From Pseudoalteromonas sp. GCY (GTDB taxonomy: Bacteria > Pseudomonadota > Gammaproteobacteria > Enterobacterales > Alteromonadaceae), in the NCBI RefSeq assembly GCF_016695175.1, contig NZ_CP068023.1, positions 236,501 to 300,500 on the forward strand: 64,000 nt of DNA, in the 5' to 3' direction. The notes under the pieces were generated by a model. It was not told the DNA's origin. It did not search any database and saw only the letters and a list, made by a program, of their open reading frames with translations. Position 1 is the stretch's first letter; each line of letters starts with the position of its first letter. Of this stretch, positions 17,826 to 28,954 are shown one piece after another. The position numbers and the translations under genes were made by a program.

Positions 17826-18842
17826 ATGTTAGGTCTTTCGGCTCGAACAATTTCTGCTGTGCTCAGTATCACAATATCACTATGTACTTTTACAAGCTTT
17901 GCCAATGTAGATAAAGACAGATCCTATATTTTGGCGACAGCCTCATCTGGTGGCACTTTTTATCCAGTAGGTGTCGCGATTGCGACACTAACTAAGCTAA
18001 AAGTCACGCCGCAGCACGGTATGAGTGTGTCGGCCATTACCTCTGCCGGTTCTGGTGATAACCTCAAACTCATGCGTAATAAAGAAGCTGAACTGGCGAT
18101 TCTACAAGGCCTTTACGGCGCGTGGGCGACGCAGGGGACGGGTGCAATGACACCCGTTGGCAAACAAGATTATCTGCGTTCTGTGACGATGTTGTGGCAA
18201 AACGTTGAGCACTTTGTCATTGCTAAGAAGTATGCCAAAACGGGCAACGTCTCAGATTTGAAAAACCTATATTCACAAGGGTTTGGCATTGGTAAGCGTA
18301 ACTCTGGAACGGAAGGATCTGGAAAGCACATTATGGCTGCACTGGGCGTCGATAGTGACAAATTCACTTTGGTGCATAAAGGTTACGCGGGATCTTCTAG
18401 CGCCCTACAAAATGGTCAGATTGCTGGAATGAATATTCCAGCAGGAGTACCTGTCAGCGCTATCACAAGTGCTTATGCGGCCGATGCCAATGGTATCACT
18501 GTGCTGGATTTCACTGATGAGCAGCTAAATAAAGTCAACGCTGAGGTAGAGCTATGGTCACGCTTCGAGATCCCAGCTAACACTTACCCCGGCCAAACTA
18601 ACGCAATCAAAACAATTGCGCAGCCAAACTTTCTTGCTGCACATAAAGATATGAGTGAGGAAGATGTATATCTACTCACCAAGGCAATTTATGAAAATTT
18701 AGTCTTTCTTCAAACCATCCATAAAGCGACTAAAGCCATGGCGATAGAAAAGGCACTTATGGGGCTGCCTGCCAAGCTACATCCCGGTGCGCTGAAGTAT
18801 TATAAAGAAATAGGTATTTCCATACCTGCTCATCTGCAGTAA
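17826..18842 (+). CDS. TAXI-family TRAP transporter substrate-binding protein
   Basis: This 338-aa periplasmic binding protein has a signal peptide (about residues 1-27, ending TSFAN) and the TAXI pattern ILATASSGGTFYPVGVAIA, SAITSAGSGDNLKLMRNKEAELAI and GKRNSGTEGSGKHIMAALG. TAXI proteins deliver substrates, often dicarboxylates or amino-acid-like compounds, to a sodium- or proton-driven TRAP permease. The permease gene follows 36 bp downstream. The substrate cannot be predicted. No regulator is adjacent. Confidence 0.93.
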   Translation: MLGLSARTISAVLSITISLCTFTSFANVDKDRSYILATASSGGTFYPVGVAIATLTKLKVTPQHGMSVSAITSAGSGDNLKLMRNKEAELAILQGLYGAWATQGTGAMTPVGKQDYLRSVTMLWQNVEHFVIAKKYAKTGNVSDLKNLYSQGFGIGKRNSGTEGSGKHIMAALGVDSDKFTLVHKGYAGSSSALQNGQIAGMNIPAGVPVSAITSAYAADANGITVLDFTDEQLNKVNAEVELWSRFEIPANTYPGQTNAIKTIAQPNFLAAHKDMSEEDVYLLTKAIYENLVFLQTIHKATKAMAIEKALMGLPAKLHPGALKYYKEIGISIPAHLQ

Positions 18843-18878
18843 CGCCGTCAACTAAGTAAAACGGGATAGTATCTATCA

Positions 18879-20963
18879 ATGAGTAATAGTAGCAATGAGC
18901 AAAGCGCGTTAGTAGCACCAACAGCAGCTCGTAATCGGATCGCTTTTTATTTAGCGATACTCTCGAGTCTGTTGCACCTCTATTTTAACTTGGTCGCCAC
19001 TTGGCCAGATAACTATATTTCTGCCATTCATTTCATGCTATTTGGTAGCATTATCTTGCTCACCTTGCCGCTTAGAGTTGGCAAATTAGCAGTGCTTTCT
19101 AGCGTTATTGATATCGGGCTGTTTATCGGTTTAATCGTGAGCTGCGGTTATCTTGTTCTGTACAGTGATGCGTTGGCTGCGCGTAATTATGAATTTGCTA
19201 CGGCTGACTGGATAGCATCTTCCACCGCTGTGCTCCTCGCGCTTGAGTTGGTCCGGCGCTGTGTGGGCTGGTTTATCCCGGTGATGATCCTACTGGCGAT
19301 GAGCTATGTGCTGTTTTTGGGACAGCATATTGATGGCGTGTTTCATTTTGCTGGTTTAAGCGCAGAAACTATTTTGTTTCGCAATTACTTTGATGACGGT
19401 TTGTTTGGACCTATTGCTAAAATTTCTTGGACGTTTGTTTTTATGTTTATCTTGTTTGGCGCATTTCTAGTCCAAGCAGGAACAGGGGATTTTATCATTC
19501 GCTTTGCCAATGCGCTTGTCGGTCGCATGGTTGGCGGGCAGGGACTTGTTGCTGTTGTGAGCTCGGGTATGATGGGCTCCGTATCGGGCTCTGCTATCGC
19601 GAATACAGCGGCGACTGGGGTGATCACCATTCCATTAATGAAGAAAGCTGGTTTTCCTGCAAAGTTTGCGGCAGCAGTTGAAGCCGGAGCATCGACGGGA
19701 GGTCAGCTGATCCCGCCGATTATGGGGGCTGGTGTATTTGTGATGGCCTCCTATACTCAAATTCCTTATCTTACGATAATTGCTGCGGCCTTTGTTCCCG
19801 CTCTGCTTTATTTCGCATCTATCGCCATCTTTGTACGTATTCAAGCTAAGCGTTTGAATATCCAGCCAGTATTAGAGCCCGAGCAATTAAGTGCTTGGCA
19901 AGAACTGAAGTCCGGTTGGCATCATTTATTGCCTATCGTGTTGCTCGTAACATTGATGATTTATGGCTTTACGCCAACTTATGCAGTCAGTATTGCGACG
20001 CTCAGTGTGTGTCTGTTTTCTTTGTTTTCACCTGCGCCGATGAGGTGGTCAAAGATTTTGGCTGCGCTTGCAAATGCAACTGAAAACAGCGCTAAGACAG
20101 CAATATTATTGGTTGCCATTGGCATGCTGGTTAATTGTATTTCAATCAGTTCCTTAGGCGTTACTTTTTCTCTAATGATAAATGAATGGGCGGGAGCAAG
20201 TTTGATACTGTTGTTGGTATTGATTGCGTTGGCCTCGTTAATTATCGGTATGGGACTGCCGGTGACGGCATCGTACATTGTGTTGGCAACGCTTTCTGCA
20301 CCGGCTCTATATGGCTTGATCAGCCAGTCAGCACTGGTAGAGACCATAGTAAATGGTCAACTCAATGAAACTGCGACGATGATGATGAGTATGATGGCAC
20401 CAGCACTTGGAGAGATATACAACCAGCCAAATATTACCGCGGCTCAAGTGTTTACTATTTTGGCAAGCTTGCCACCGGAGGCTATTGATATTATTCGCAG
20501 TAGCCAGTTTGATGCCACGCATTTAGCCATGATGCTACTCTCTGCCCATATGATAATTTTTTGGTTATCGCAAGACAGCAATGTGACACCGCCGGTGTGC
20601 TTGGTCGCTTTTACTGCCGCGGGCATTGCCAAAACACCGCCGATGGCAACAGGAATAGAAGCATGGAAAACGGCCAAAGCACTATACATCGTTCCCTTAC
20701 TGTTTGCTTATACGCCGTTTATTGGGGGGAGTAACTTTGAGATCATGCAGGTTTTTTTTACCGCGCTTGTGGGAATGTACGCTTTGGTAGCAGCGATATA
20801 CGGTTATGCGGAGGCGAAGCTCAATAAACCAATCAGGATGGTGTTAGCGCTTTTAGGTATCGCTTTAGTTTGGCCGCATCAAATAATCTCTGTAGATATA
20901 GCGGCGGCACTATGTGTTATTGCTGTTGTTACAAAGCAAGTAGTAGATAATCGTCTAACTTAA
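18879..20963 (+). CDS. TRAP transporter fused permease (4TM-12TM)
   Basis: This 694-aa inner-membrane protein fuses the small and large TRAP permease subunits, the form that pairs with TAXI binding proteins. About 16-18 hydrophobic helices are visible. Conserved large-subunit segments include GSVSGSAIANTAATGVITIPLMKKAG (written here as GSVSGSAIANTAATG and VITIPLMKK), EAGASTGGQLIPPIMGAGVF and GMGLPVTASYIVLA. Together with the upstream binding protein it should perform ion-coupled uptake of an unidentified organic substrate. It ends before a long palindrome facing plsB. Confidence 0.94.
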   Translation: MSNSSNEQSALVAPTAARNRIAFYLAILSSLLHLYFNLVATWPDNYISAIHFMLFGSIILLTLPLRVGKLAVLSSVIDIGLFIGLIVSCGYLVLYSDALAARNYEFATADWIASSTAVLLALELVRRCVGWFIPVMILLAMSYVLFLGQHIDGVFHFAGLSAETILFRNYFDDGLFGPIAKISWTFVFMFILFGAFLVQAGTGDFIIRFANALVGRMVGGQGLVAVVSSGMMGSVSGSAIANTAATGVITIPLMKKAGFPAKFAAAVEAGASTGGQLIPPIMGAGVFVMASYTQIPYLTIIAAAFVPALLYFASIAIFVRIQAKRLNIQPVLEPEQLSAWQELKSGWHHLLPIVLLVTLMIYGFTPTYAVSIATLSVCLFSLFSPAPMRWSKILAALANATENSAKTAILLVAIGMLVNCISISSLGVTFSLMINEWAGASLILLLVLIALASLIIGMGLPVTASYIVLATLSAPALYGLISQSALVETIVNGQLNETATMMMSMMAPALGEIYNQPNITAAQVFTILASLPPEAIDIIRSSQFDATHLAMMLLSAHMIIFWLSQDSNVTPPVCLVAFTAAGIAKTPPMATGIEAWKTAKALYIVPLLFAYTPFIGGSNFEIMQVFFTALVGMYALVAAIYGYAEAKLNKPIRMVLALLGIALVWPHQIISVDIAAALCVIAVVTKQVVDNRLT

Positions 20964-20975
20964 GCTTTGCTATGC

Positions 20976-21007
20976 ACCATAAGGCCCCTAAATTGGGGCC
21001 TTATGGT
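20976..21007. terminator. Long palindrome between TRAP permease and plsB
   Basis: ACCATAAGGCCCC and GGGGCCTTATGGT form a perfect 13-bp stem with a TAAATT loop between two convergent genes. No T run follows on either strand, so it is probably a symmetrical terminator or 3'-end protector of the U-less kind. Confidence 0.6.
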
Positions 21008-21008
21008 A

Positions 21009-23450
21009 TTAGACGATATGCTGAATAGACTGATGTATTCGTGCAGGTAGCAGGGCTTTTAAGTACTGCTCTAAAGTATGTAGTGATTCTGTGCCGCGAA
21101 TGCCAGCGGCTTCATCTTGTTCTATAAAGCCTTGCTCTTTTAGGCTAGTGACAAATGCACTGAGCACTTTTTTGTCAAAAAACTCTGGGCTTTTGATACC
21201 ATGCAAAGTTCCTAGTCGGTCGGCAAGAAGTGCACTTTCTTTTTCAAGCTCGCTACGACTTAATCCTTGATGACGCTTAACCAGGTTAATCGTGATTGCA
21301 TAGCGTTCAAGCGTTAAGTGGATCACTTTACCTAGCATTTCTAATTGTGCCAACGCGCTACCATCTTTGTTAACCGAGGCTAAGTGACCATCAAAGGTGA
21401 TCAGATCCTTAGCCGCAAAGTATTCAAAAATAGACTCTATATATCCTGTCTTAAGGTCTGTTAAGAACCACTCTTTTGCAAACAAGGGATACAAAAGCGC
21501 TACCTCTTTACGGCACTCATCAACAGTCAAGCTGTAGCGGTTGAAGAGTTGCTGAGCGATTAAGCTTGGTACGGCAAACAGGTGCAGAATATTGTTACGG
21601 TAATAATTAAGCAGAGCGCGTTCTTTTTCCTTAACACTAATGATGCTGCCGAAACTGTCTTCAATAATATCGAACTTATCAAGCTTAAGTGCATGATCGA
21701 GTAAGCCCTCAGAGCTCGAATCTGGCACCGTCGCATTGTCGTGATAAGGTGCATTTCTGTGTAGTCCAAGATACAAATCAAGCTGTTGTAGCAGTTGTGA
21801 TTTAGGCAATGCAAATTGCTCGTTACTCAGCAAAATTGTCGCAAGCAAATTAACTGAGTTCAGTGCTGCTGAGTTATTTATCTCAGTCATGATGACATCA
21901 GCGAGATCGGCAACTTGCTTGTTCAGCCAAGCTGGCTTTTGAGTTTCGGTGGGGTGGATAGAATCACGCCAATCTGGTTGATGCTCATTCAAAAATTGGT
22001 TGACTGATATCGGATCGCCGAAATTTAAATACCCTCTACCATAGTTTTTAAGGTTCTTAATCGCCTTAAAAATACCAAAGATAGACTCATTTTTCTTACT
22101 GTTGCCAGCCAGCTCTTTGAGGTAGGTGTTGATCTCCATAACATGTTCATAGCCGAGATAAACGGGCACTAATGATATAGGTCTATCAATGCCGCGAAGC
22201 ATGGATTGCAGTGTCATTGCCAACATCCCCGTTTTTGGTGGTAGAAGACGACCGGTACGACTGCGGCCACCTTCAGTATAAAACTTAACGGAATACCCTT
22301 TGATAAATAACTGGCTTAAATATTCCTTGAATACCGCGGAATAGAGTTTGTTGCCAGAAAAGGATCGGCGAATAAAGAAGGCACCACTACGGCGGAAAAT
22401 AGGGCCCGCAGGGAAAAAGTTGAGATTAACGCCAGCTGCGATATGCGGTGGTACTAAACCCTGATGGTAAATGATATAAGTTAGAAGCAAGTAATCCATA
22501 TGGCTACGATGACATGGCACGTAAATGATCTCGTGTCCTTTGTCTGCGAGTGCTTGTACTTTGTCTGAGTTATTAACTTCAATACCATTATAAAGCTTGT
22601 TCCACAGCCAAGTGAGCGCCCTGTCAGCTACGCGCACCATGGCGTCTGAATAGTTTGCGGCTATTTCGTCTAATAACCTAAGTGCTTGTAATCTTGCTTC
22701 TTCCTGACTTAGACCTTTTGTCTTTGCTTCGTCAGCAATGGCCTTTTTAATGCTTTGCGACGCTAAGATAGAATTAAATAGCTGCTCACGTGATGGTAAT
22801 TTGGGGCCGGTAGCGGCCAATTTTTGACGACGGAAATGTACGCGTGCAACGCGCAGCAGCTTATGTGGCAGCTCCTCAACGTCTGCTTTATCGTTTAACA
22901 ATTGATTGAGTTCAATCGGGCGAGAAAATCGAACAAAGTTATCCCTGCCTGAAAACAAGATCACAAAGCATTTGCGTAGCCAGCTCGGTGTTAATGAGTT
23001 GGATAATAAGGTTCCTACACCAGGCTTTTCTTTACCAGGATTACGACCCCATAATATGGTGACCGGAATAACCTGCGCATCGGTATTGTCGTCATCTTTT
23101 AAGGCTTCAAAAATCGCTTTGCTATGTTCAAGCGCATCACTTGGTTTATGACTATTGCCAAAGACACTAGGCGGAGCCTGGATCCCAACAAAACGATTGA
23201 GTTCTCTATTGCCAATTCGCGCTTTTTGAGATGGTCTTGGTAAACCAAGCTTTTTACACATAACATCTAGCGCGACCATGTCTGATACCGAGTCGAGTCT
23301 CGCTACATAAAATGTGGGAATGCTGGAGTCTAGCTCATAATCCTCGATGGGATGCTCTGGTAACACTTTACTTTTAACAAAAAGCCAGTTGCTACAGCGA
23401 GCGATGGTTGTAAGCAAATAAGAAAAAATCTGCATGGGAATACCGAACAA
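21009..23450 (-). CDS. plsB: Glycerol-3-phosphate 1-O-acyltransferase
   Basis: PlsB (813 aa) transfers an acyl group to glycerol 3-phosphate, the first step of phospholipid synthesis, at the inner membrane. The catalytic HX4D box is in VPCHRSHMDYLLLTY, followed by RRSGAFFIRRSF, the FYTEGGRSRTGRLLPPK block and SLVPVYLGYEH, in the correct order. Length is as in Escherichia coli. The start MFGIPMQIF gives a slightly longer N-terminus than MQIF; either may be used. It is divergent from the S10 operon. The gene between plsB and its usual neighbours differs from enterics, where lexA is divergent. Confidence 0.97.
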   Translation of the reverse strand: MFGIPMQIFSYLLTTIARCSNWLFVKSKVLPEHPIEDYELDSSIPTFYVARLDSVSDMVALDVMCKKLGLPRPSQKARIGNRELNRFVGIQAPPSVFGNSHKPSDALEHSKAIFEALKDDDNTDAQVIPVTILWGRNPGKEKPGVGTLLSNSLTPSWLRKCFVILFSGRDNFVRFSRPIELNQLLNDKADVEELPHKLLRVARVHFRRQKLAATGPKLPSREQLFNSILASQSIKKAIADEAKTKGLSQEEARLQALRLLDEIAANYSDAMVRVADRALTWLWNKLYNGIEVNNSDKVQALADKGHEIIYVPCHRSHMDYLLLTYIIYHQGLVPPHIAAGVNLNFFPAGPIFRRSGAFFIRRSFSGNKLYSAVFKEYLSQLFIKGYSVKFYTEGGRSRTGRLLPPKTGMLAMTLQSMLRGIDRPISLVPVYLGYEHVMEINTYLKELAGNSKKNESIFGIFKAIKNLKNYGRGYLNFGDPISVNQFLNEHQPDWRDSIHPTETQKPAWLNKQVADLADVIMTEINNSAALNSVNLLATILLSNEQFALPKSQLLQQLDLYLGLHRNAPYHDNATVPDSSSEGLLDHALKLDKFDIIEDSFGSIISVKEKERALLNYYRNNILHLFAVPSLIAQQLFNRYSLTVDECRKEVALLYPLFAKEWFLTDLKTGYIESIFEYFAAKDLITFDGHLASVNKDGSALAQLEMLGKVIHLTLERYAITINLVKRHQGLSRSELEKESALLADRLGTLHGIKSPEFFDKKVLSAFVTSLKEQGFIEQDEAAGIRGTESLHTLEQYLKALLPARIHQSIQHIV

Positions 23451-23684
23451 TTATCATTAGCCATAGAATACCAAGATTTAACTGGACTGACCATTTACAA
23501 AGGCGTCATCCATGTTTTCTTGTCGCAATATTTGCCTATAGAAGACTAACAGAAGCGAACGCTTGAGTAGAGTGAATTTTGTTCTATGTGGTTTTTGTGA
23601 GTGAAATATTGTGTATGTTCAAAGCGCTGTATCTGCGTGACAGCGCCTATGGAGCCTAGCGATAAAATTACTTTGTATTAGTTG

Positions 23685-23712
23685 TTGCATTTATCACCAA
23701 TATCACTATAAT
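23685..23712 (+). promoter_or_regulatory. S10 operon promoter
   Basis: TTGCAT (23685-23690), a 16-bp spacer and TATAAT (23707-23712). Transcription would start near 23719 and yield a leader of about 190 nt before rpsJ, similar to the long S10 leader of Escherichia coli. The rest of the plsB-rpsJ gap (23451-23684) holds the plsB promoter, not identified, and nothing else I can see. Confidence 0.75.
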
Positions 23713-23782
23713 ATGCAGACTTTCTTGACCATAGCGTCTAGGAAAGTAAATGAAAGGTCTGGATTTCAGGCCCTATGAACAG

Positions 23783-23866
23783 GAACTCCAATTGTGAGTT
23801 CAACGGTAGAAATAAATTAACAGCCGACTCCTCAGGAATAATTGAGTTAGTCTCGGTCGTTTTTTT
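23783..23866 (+). promoter_or_regulatory. S10 leader with attenuator-like hairpin (probable L4 control)
   Basis: Two hairpins are visible: GAACTC (23783-23788) with GAGTTC (23796-23801), and a larger one, 23824-23858, with GACT/AGTC and CTCA/TGAG pairs, directly followed by seven T residues (23860-23866). This is the layout of the gammaproteobacterial S10 leader, where ribosomal protein L4 binds and causes termination at the T run. L4 is encoded in this operon (rplD). Confidence 0.65.
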
Positions 23867-23897
23867 ATGCTCTTTTTAAATGCTCTTTTTATTTTGA

Positions 23898-24218
<321 letters not shown>

Positions 24219-24245
24219 TCGGAAGATTAGAGAGGTTTTAGGAAA

Positions 24246-24881
24246 ATGGCATTAGGTCTAGTCGGTCGTAAAGTGGGTATGACACGTATCTTCACTGAAG
24301 ATGGTGTATCTATCCCTGTGACAGTTATCGAAGCGACTCCTAACCGTGTTACGCAGATCAAATCTGACGCAACTGACGGTTATAACGCGCTTCAAGTTAC
24401 TGCAGGCGAGAAAAAAGCAAGCCGTGTAAACAAACCAGCAGCGGGTCACTTCGCTAAAGCTGGCGTTGAAGCGGGTCGCGGCCTGTGGGAATTCCGTCTT
24501 AACGGCGGTGAAGGTGAATTTGAAGTAGGTTCAGAGCTAACTGTTGAACTTTTCACTGAAGTGAAAAAAGTAGACGTTACTGGTACTTCAAAAGGTAAAG
24601 GTTTCCAAGGTGGTGTTAAGCGCTGGAACTTCAGCATGCAAGACGCAACTCACGGTAACTCTCTATCTCACCGTGCTCCTGGTTCAATCGGTCAAAACCA
24701 GTCTCCTGGTAAAGTTTTCAAAGGTAAGAAAATGGCCGGTCAAATGGGTAATGTTCGTTCAACGACACAGAACCTTGAACTAGTACGTGTTGACGCAGAG
24801 CGTAACTTGCTTTTAGTTAAAGGTGCAGTACCTGGCGCTATCGGCGGTGACGTTATCGTTAAACCAGCTGTTAAAGCATAA
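24246..24881 (+). CDS. rplC: Ribosomal protein L3
   Basis: L3 (211 aa) helps form the peptidyl-transferase region of the 50S subunit. The start [20 protein letters not shown] and the loop with [20 protein letters not shown] and [20 protein letters not shown] are typical, including the glutamine that is methylated by PrmB in enterics. 27 bp after rpsJ. Confidence 0.99.
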   Translation: MALGLVGRKVGMTRIFTEDGVSIPVTVIEATPNRVTQIKSDATDGYNALQVTAGEKKASRVNKPAAGHFAKAGVEAGRGLWEFRLNGGEGEFEVGSELTVELFTEVKKVDVTGTSKGKGFQGGVKRWNFSMQDATHGNSLSHRAPGSIGQNQSPGKVFKGKKMAGQMGNVRSTTQNLELVRVDAERNLLLVKGAVPGAIGGDVIVKPAVKA

Positions 24882-24898
24882 GTCCTGGAGATTTAGTG

Positions 24899-25501
24899 AT
24901 GGAATTAGCAATTAAAGGCGCTGGCGCGCTTGAAGTTTCCGAAGCTACTTTTGGACGTGAGTTTAACGAAGCATTGGTACACCAAGTAGTTGTTGCTTAT
25001 GCAGCAGGTGCTCGCCAAGGTACTCGTGCTCAATTGACACGTTCTGAAGTACGCGGTGGTGGTAAGAAACCATTCCGCCAAAAAGGTACTGGCCGTGCAC
25101 GTGCTGGTACAATCCGCAGCCCAATCTGGCGCAGCGGTGGTGTGAGCTTTGCAGCTAAGCCGCAAGATCACAGCCAAAAAGTTAACCGTAAAATGTATCG
25201 CGGTGCGATCAAGAGCATTCTTTCTGAGCTTGTTCGTCAAGATCGTCTAGTAGTTGTTGAAAACTTTGGTCTAGAAGCACCAAAGACTAAAGAACTAGTA
25301 GCTAAGCTTAAAGAACTTGAGCTTAAAGACGTACTAATCGTGACTGAAGAAGTAGATGAGAATCTATTCCTTTCTGCACGTAACCTGTACAAGGTTGACA
25401 CGCGTGACGTAGCTGGCATCGACCCAGTAAGCCTAATCGCTTTCGATAAGGTTCTGATTACTGCTGCTGCTGTTAAGCAACTTGAGGAGGCGCTAGCATG
25501 A
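24899..25501 (+). CDS. rplD: Ribosomal protein L4
   Basis: L4 (200 aa) lines the nascent-peptide tunnel and, in enterics, represses its own operon through the S10 leader. The extended loop is conserved ([24 protein letters not shown] split as [16 protein letters not shown] and [12 protein letters not shown]). I place the start at ATG 24899 (MELAIKGAG), 8 bases after TGGAG, not at the GTG one codon upstream. Its end overlaps rplW by ATGA. Confidence 0.98.
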   Translation: MELAIKGAGALEVSEATFGREFNEALVHQVVVAYAAGARQGTRAQLTRSEVRGGGKKPFRQKGTGRARAGTIRSPIWRSGGVSFAAKPQDHSQKVNRKMYRGAIKSILSELVRQDRLVVVENFGLEAPKTKELVAKLKELELKDVLIVTEEVDENLFLSARNLYKVDTRDVAGIDPVSLIAFDKVLITAAAVKQLEEALA

Positions 25502-25800
25502 TCCGTGAAGAACGTCTTTTAAAAGTAATCCTTGCTCCACACATCTCTGAGAAGAGCACTGTATCTGCTGAAGAAAACAACACTATCGTTTTCAAAGTAG
25601 CTAAAGATGCAACTAAAGCTGAAGTTAAAGCAGCTGTAGAAAAGCTTTTCGAAGTAGAAGTAACTGGTGTTCGCACTCTAAATGTTAAGGGTAAGACAAA
25701 GCGTACTGGTATGCGTTTTGGCCGTCGTAGCGATTGGAAAAAAGCATACGTTACTCTTAAAGAAGGTAGCGAGCTAGACTTTGTCGGCGGCGCCGAGTAA
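25498..25800 (+). CDS. rplW: Ribosomal protein L23
   Basis: L23 (100 aa) sits at the exit of the ribosomal tunnel and docks trigger factor and SRP. Conserved pieces: [35 protein letters not shown], and [20 protein letters not shown]. The start overlaps the rplD stop by 4 bp. Confidence 0.99.
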   Translation: MIREERLLKVILAPHISEKSTVSAEENNTIVFKVAKDATKAEVKAAVEKLFEVEVTGVRTLNVKGKTKRTGMRFGRRSDWKKAYVTLKEGSELDFVGGAE

Positions 25801-25817
25801 TAAGGGGAGTTAGAATT

Positions 25818-26642
25818 ATGGCACTTCAAAAGTGTAAACCAACTTCTGCGGGTCGTCGTCACGTCGTTAAAGTGGTTAACCCTGATCTACACAAGGGTAA
25901 GCCTTACGCTCCGCTATTAGAGAAAAACTCTAAATCAGGTGGTCGTAACAACAACGGTCGTATCACGGTTCGTCACATCGGTGGTGGTCATAAGCAACAC
26001 TACCGTGTAATCGACTTTACACGCACAAAAGATGGCATTCCAGCTAAAGTTGAGCGTCTAGAGTACGATCCAAACCGTAGCGCAAACATCGCTCTTGTAT
26101 TATATGCAGACGGTGAGCGTCGTTACATTATTGCACCTAAGGGTCTTAAAGCAGGTGATGCAATCCAATCTGGTGTTGATGCACCAATCAAGGTTGGTAA
26201 CACACTACCTATGCGTAATATCCCTGTAGGTTCTACTGTACACAACGTTGAACTTAAACCTGGCAAAGGTGCACAAATTGCACGTTCTGCTGGTGCTTAC
26301 GTACAGATCCTTGCTCGTGAAGGTCAATACGTAACACTACGTCTTCGTTCTGGCGAAGTTCGTAAGGTTGAGTCTGATTGTCGTGCGACTCTTGGCGAAG
26401 TAGGTAACGCAGAACACATGCTACGTTCACTAGGTAAAGCTGGTGCAAATCGTTGGCGTGGTATCCGTCCTACAGTTCGTGGTGTTGCCATGAACCCGAT
26501 TGACCACCCACACGGTGGTGGTGAAGGTCGTACTTCTGGTGGTCGTCACCCTGTATCTCCATGGGGCGTACCTACTAAAGGTTACAAGACTCGTAAGAAC
26601 AAGCGTACTGATAAGTTTATCGTACGTCGTCGTACTAAATAA
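25818..26642 (+). CDS. rplB: Ribosomal protein L2
   Basis: L2 (274 aa) binds 23S rRNA near the peptidyl-transferase centre. Typical pieces: [59 protein letters not shown] with the conserved histidine, and [17 protein letters not shown]. Preceded by GGGGAG. Confidence 0.99.
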   Translation: MALQKCKPTSAGRRHVVKVVNPDLHKGKPYAPLLEKNSKSGGRNNNGRITVRHIGGGHKQHYRVIDFTRTKDGIPAKVERLEYDPNRSANIALVLYADGERRYIIAPKGLKAGDAIQSGVDAPIKVGNTLPMRNIPVGSTVHNVELKPGKGAQIARSAGAYVQILAREGQYVTLRLRSGEVRKVESDCRATLGEVGNAEHMLRSLGKAGANRWRGIRPTVRGVAMNPIDHPHGGGEGRTSGGRHPVSPWGVPTKGYKTRKNKRTDKFIVRRRTK

Positions 26643-26649
26643 TAGTTGA

Positions 26650-26937
<288 letters not shown>

Positions 26938-26949
26938 TCGGAGGGTATG

Positions 26950-27282
26950 ATGGAAGCATTAGCTAAACACAAATTCGCCTCTGGTTCGGCGCAGAAAGCA
27001 CGTCTAGTGGCAGATCAAATCCGTGGACTTCCGGTTGATCGCGCGCTAGAAATCCTGGCGTACAGCCCGAAGAAAGCGGCTGTATTAGTTAAGAAAGTAC
27101 TTGAGTCTGCTATCGCGAACGCGGAGCACAACGAAGGTGCTGACATTGATGAGCTTAAAGTGGCTAAAGTATTTGTAGACGAAGGTCCTACAATGAAACG
27201 TATTATGCCACGTGCTAAAGGACGCGCAGACCGCATCCTTAAGCGTACAAGCCACATCACTGTTGTGGTATCGGATAGCTAG
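26950..27282 (+). CDS. rplV: Ribosomal protein L22
   Basis: L22 (110 aa) reaches into the nascent-chain tunnel. Conserved: [20 protein letters not shown] and [20 protein letters not shown]. Two adjacent ATG codons occur; the second (26950) gives the family length and a 5-base spacing to GGAGG, the first only 2 bases, so I take the second. Confidence 0.98.
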   Translation: MEALAKHKFASGSAQKARLVADQIRGLPVDRALEILAYSPKKAAVLVKKVLESAIANAEHNEGADIDELKVAKVFVDEGPTMKRIMPRAKGRADRILKRTSHITVVVSDS

Positions 27283-27294
27283 GAGATATAAGTA

Positions 27295-27996
27295 ATGGGA
27301 CAAAAAGTTCATCCTACTGGTATTCGCCTAGGTATCTCAAAGCCTTGGGTATCTACTTGGTACGCGAATACAAAAGATTTCTCTGAACAGCTTTTTGGCG
27401 ATCACAAAGTACGTCAATACCTTACTAAGGAATTGAAAAGTGCTTCTGTAGCTAAGATCGTTATCGAGCGTCCAGCTAAATCAATCCGTGTAACAATTCA
27501 CACAGCTCGTCCTGGTGTTGTTATCGGTAAAAAAGGTGAAGATGTTGAAAAGCTTCGCCAAGCTGTAACTAAGCTTGCTGGTGTACCTGCGCAAATCAAC
27601 ATCGCAGAAGTACGTAAGCCAGAGCTAGATGCACAGTTAGTTGCTGACGGTATCTCTTCTCAGCTAGAGCGTCGTGTTATGTTCCGTCGTGCTATGAAGC
27701 GCGCAGTACAAAACGCAATGCGCCTAGGTGCTAAGGGTATCAAAGTTGAAGTAAGCGGCCGTCTAGGCGGTGCTGAAATCGCACGTTCTGAGTGGTACCG
27801 TGAAGGTCGTGTACCTCTACACACTCTACGTGCTGATATCGACTACGCAACTTCAGAAGCTTTGACCACTTACGGTATCATCGGTGTTAAGGTTTGGATC
27901 TTCAAAGGCGAAGTAATTGGTGGTCTTCCACTAGTTCAAGAGCAAGAGAAGCCAGCTAAACGTGCGCCGAAGAAAGCTAAAAAAAGTGCTAAGTAA
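27295..27996 (+). CDS. rpsC: Ribosomal protein S3
   Basis: S3 (233 aa) forms part of the mRNA entry channel. It begins [20 protein letters not shown], contains the KH motif with [14 protein letters not shown], and ends in the lysine-rich tail [17 protein letters not shown] precedes the start. Confidence 0.99.
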   Translation: MGQKVHPTGIRLGISKPWVSTWYANTKDFSEQLFGDHKVRQYLTKELKSASVAKIVIERPAKSIRVTIHTARPGVVIGKKGEDVEKLRQAVTKLAGVPAQINIAEVRKPELDAQLVADGISSQLERRVMFRRAMKRAVQNAMRLGAKGIKVEVSGRLGGAEIARSEWYREGRVPLHTLRADIDYATSEALTTYGIIGVKVWIFKGEVIGGLPLVQEQEKPAKRAPKKAKKSAK

Positions 27997-28009
27997 GAGG
28001 TAGCGACTA

Positions 28010-28423
28010 ATGTTACAGCCAAAACGTACAAAATTCCGTAAGGTACACAAAGGCCGCAACCGTGGTCTGGCTACCAGCGGTAACAAAGTTAGCTTCGGTT
28101 CTTTCGGCTTGAAAGCGACTGGCCGTGGCCGTATGACTGCTCGTCAAATCGAAGCAGCTCGTCGTGCTATGACACGTCACGTCAAGCGTCAAGGTAAAAT
28201 CTGGATCCGTGTATTCCCAGATAAGCCAATTACAGAGAAACCGCTTGAAGTTCGTATGGGTAAAGGTAAAGGTTCTGTTGAATACTGGGTTGCTGAAATT
28301 CAGCCTGGTAAAGTACTTTACGAGATGGAAGGTGTTTCAGAAGAGCTTGCTCGCGAAGCATTCGACCTAGCTGCTCGTAAATTACCTTTCAAAACAACAT
28401 TTGTAACTCGGACGGTAATGTAA
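28010..28423 (+). CDS. rplP: Ribosomal protein L16
   Basis: L16 (137 aa) lies near the A site of the 50S subunit. Typical: [39 protein letters not shown], and [20 protein letters not shown]. Its stop shares one base with the rpmC start (TAATG). Confidence 0.99.
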   Translation: MLQPKRTKFRKVHKGRNRGLATSGNKVSFGSFGLKATGRGRMTARQIEAARRAMTRHVKRQGKIWIRVFPDKPITEKPLEVRMGKGKGSVEYWVAEIQPGKVLYEMEGVSEELAREAFDLAARKLPFKTTFVTRTVM

Positions 28424-28614
28424 TGAAAGCTAGCGAACTTAAAGACAAAAGCGTAGAAGAGCTAAATGCTGAACTTCTAGAGCTTCTTCGTGAGCAGTTC
28501 AACCTGCGCATGCAAGCGAGCACTGGTCAGCTAGCTCAAACTCACGAGCTTAAGAAAGTACGTCGCAATATTGCGCGTGTGAAAACGGTTATCAACCAGA
28601 AGGCAGGTGCATAA
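28423..28614 (+). CDS. rpmC: Ribosomal protein L29
   Basis: L29 (63 aa) is a helical hairpin near the tunnel exit. [36 protein letters not shown] and [12 protein letters not shown] are diagnostic. Both ends share one base with the neighbouring genes (TAATG), so all three are translationally coupled. Confidence 0.99.
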   Translation: MKASELKDKSVEELNAELLELLREQFNLRMQASTGQLAQTHELKKVRRNIARVKTVINQKAGA

Positions 28615-28871
28615 TGAGCGATAAGATCCGTACTGTACAAGGTCGTGTAGTTAGCGACAAAATGGACAAGTCAATCGTTGTTGCTATCGAGCGTCAGGTT
28701 AAACACCCGATCTACGGTAAGTTCATCAAGCGTACAACTAAGTTGCACGCACACGATGAAAACAACACAGCACTAGCAGGTGACGTCGTGACTATTCGCG
28801 AATGTGCGCCAATCTCTAAGAAAAAATCTTGGACGCTAGTTGACGTGATTGAACGTCCTAAGAAAGCTTAA
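28614..28871 (+). CDS. rpsQ: Ribosomal protein S17
   Basis: S17 (85 aa) binds the 5' domain of 16S rRNA early in assembly. Typical: [39 protein letters not shown], and [18 protein letters not shown]. It is the last gene of the S10 operon, as in Escherichia coli. A strong terminator follows, but the spc operon does not; instead a decayed second copy of part of rpsQ lies 84 bp downstream. Confidence 0.99.
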   Translation: MSDKIRTVQGRVVSDKMDKSIVVAIERQVKHPIYGKFIKRTTKLHAHDENNTALAGDVVTIRECAPISKKKSWTLVDVIERPKKA

Positions 28872-28901
28872 TTTTAGTTTTTAACTAAATTAGACTTTTA
28901 T

Positions 28902-28928
28902 AAAGCCCCAGCATCAGCTGGGGCTTTT
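28902..28928 (+). terminator. S10 operon terminator
   Basis: AAAGCCCCAGC and GCTGGGGCTTT form a perfect 11-bp stem with an ATCA loop and a short T run. Confidence 0.9.
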
Positions 28929-28954
28929 GCGTTTATGGATAATTTTTATAAATA

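Noticed and set aside
20780..20805. GTAGCAGCGATATAC resembling the REP head
   Set aside because: It lies inside the TRAP permease coding region and lacks the hairpin of the repeats after tuf.
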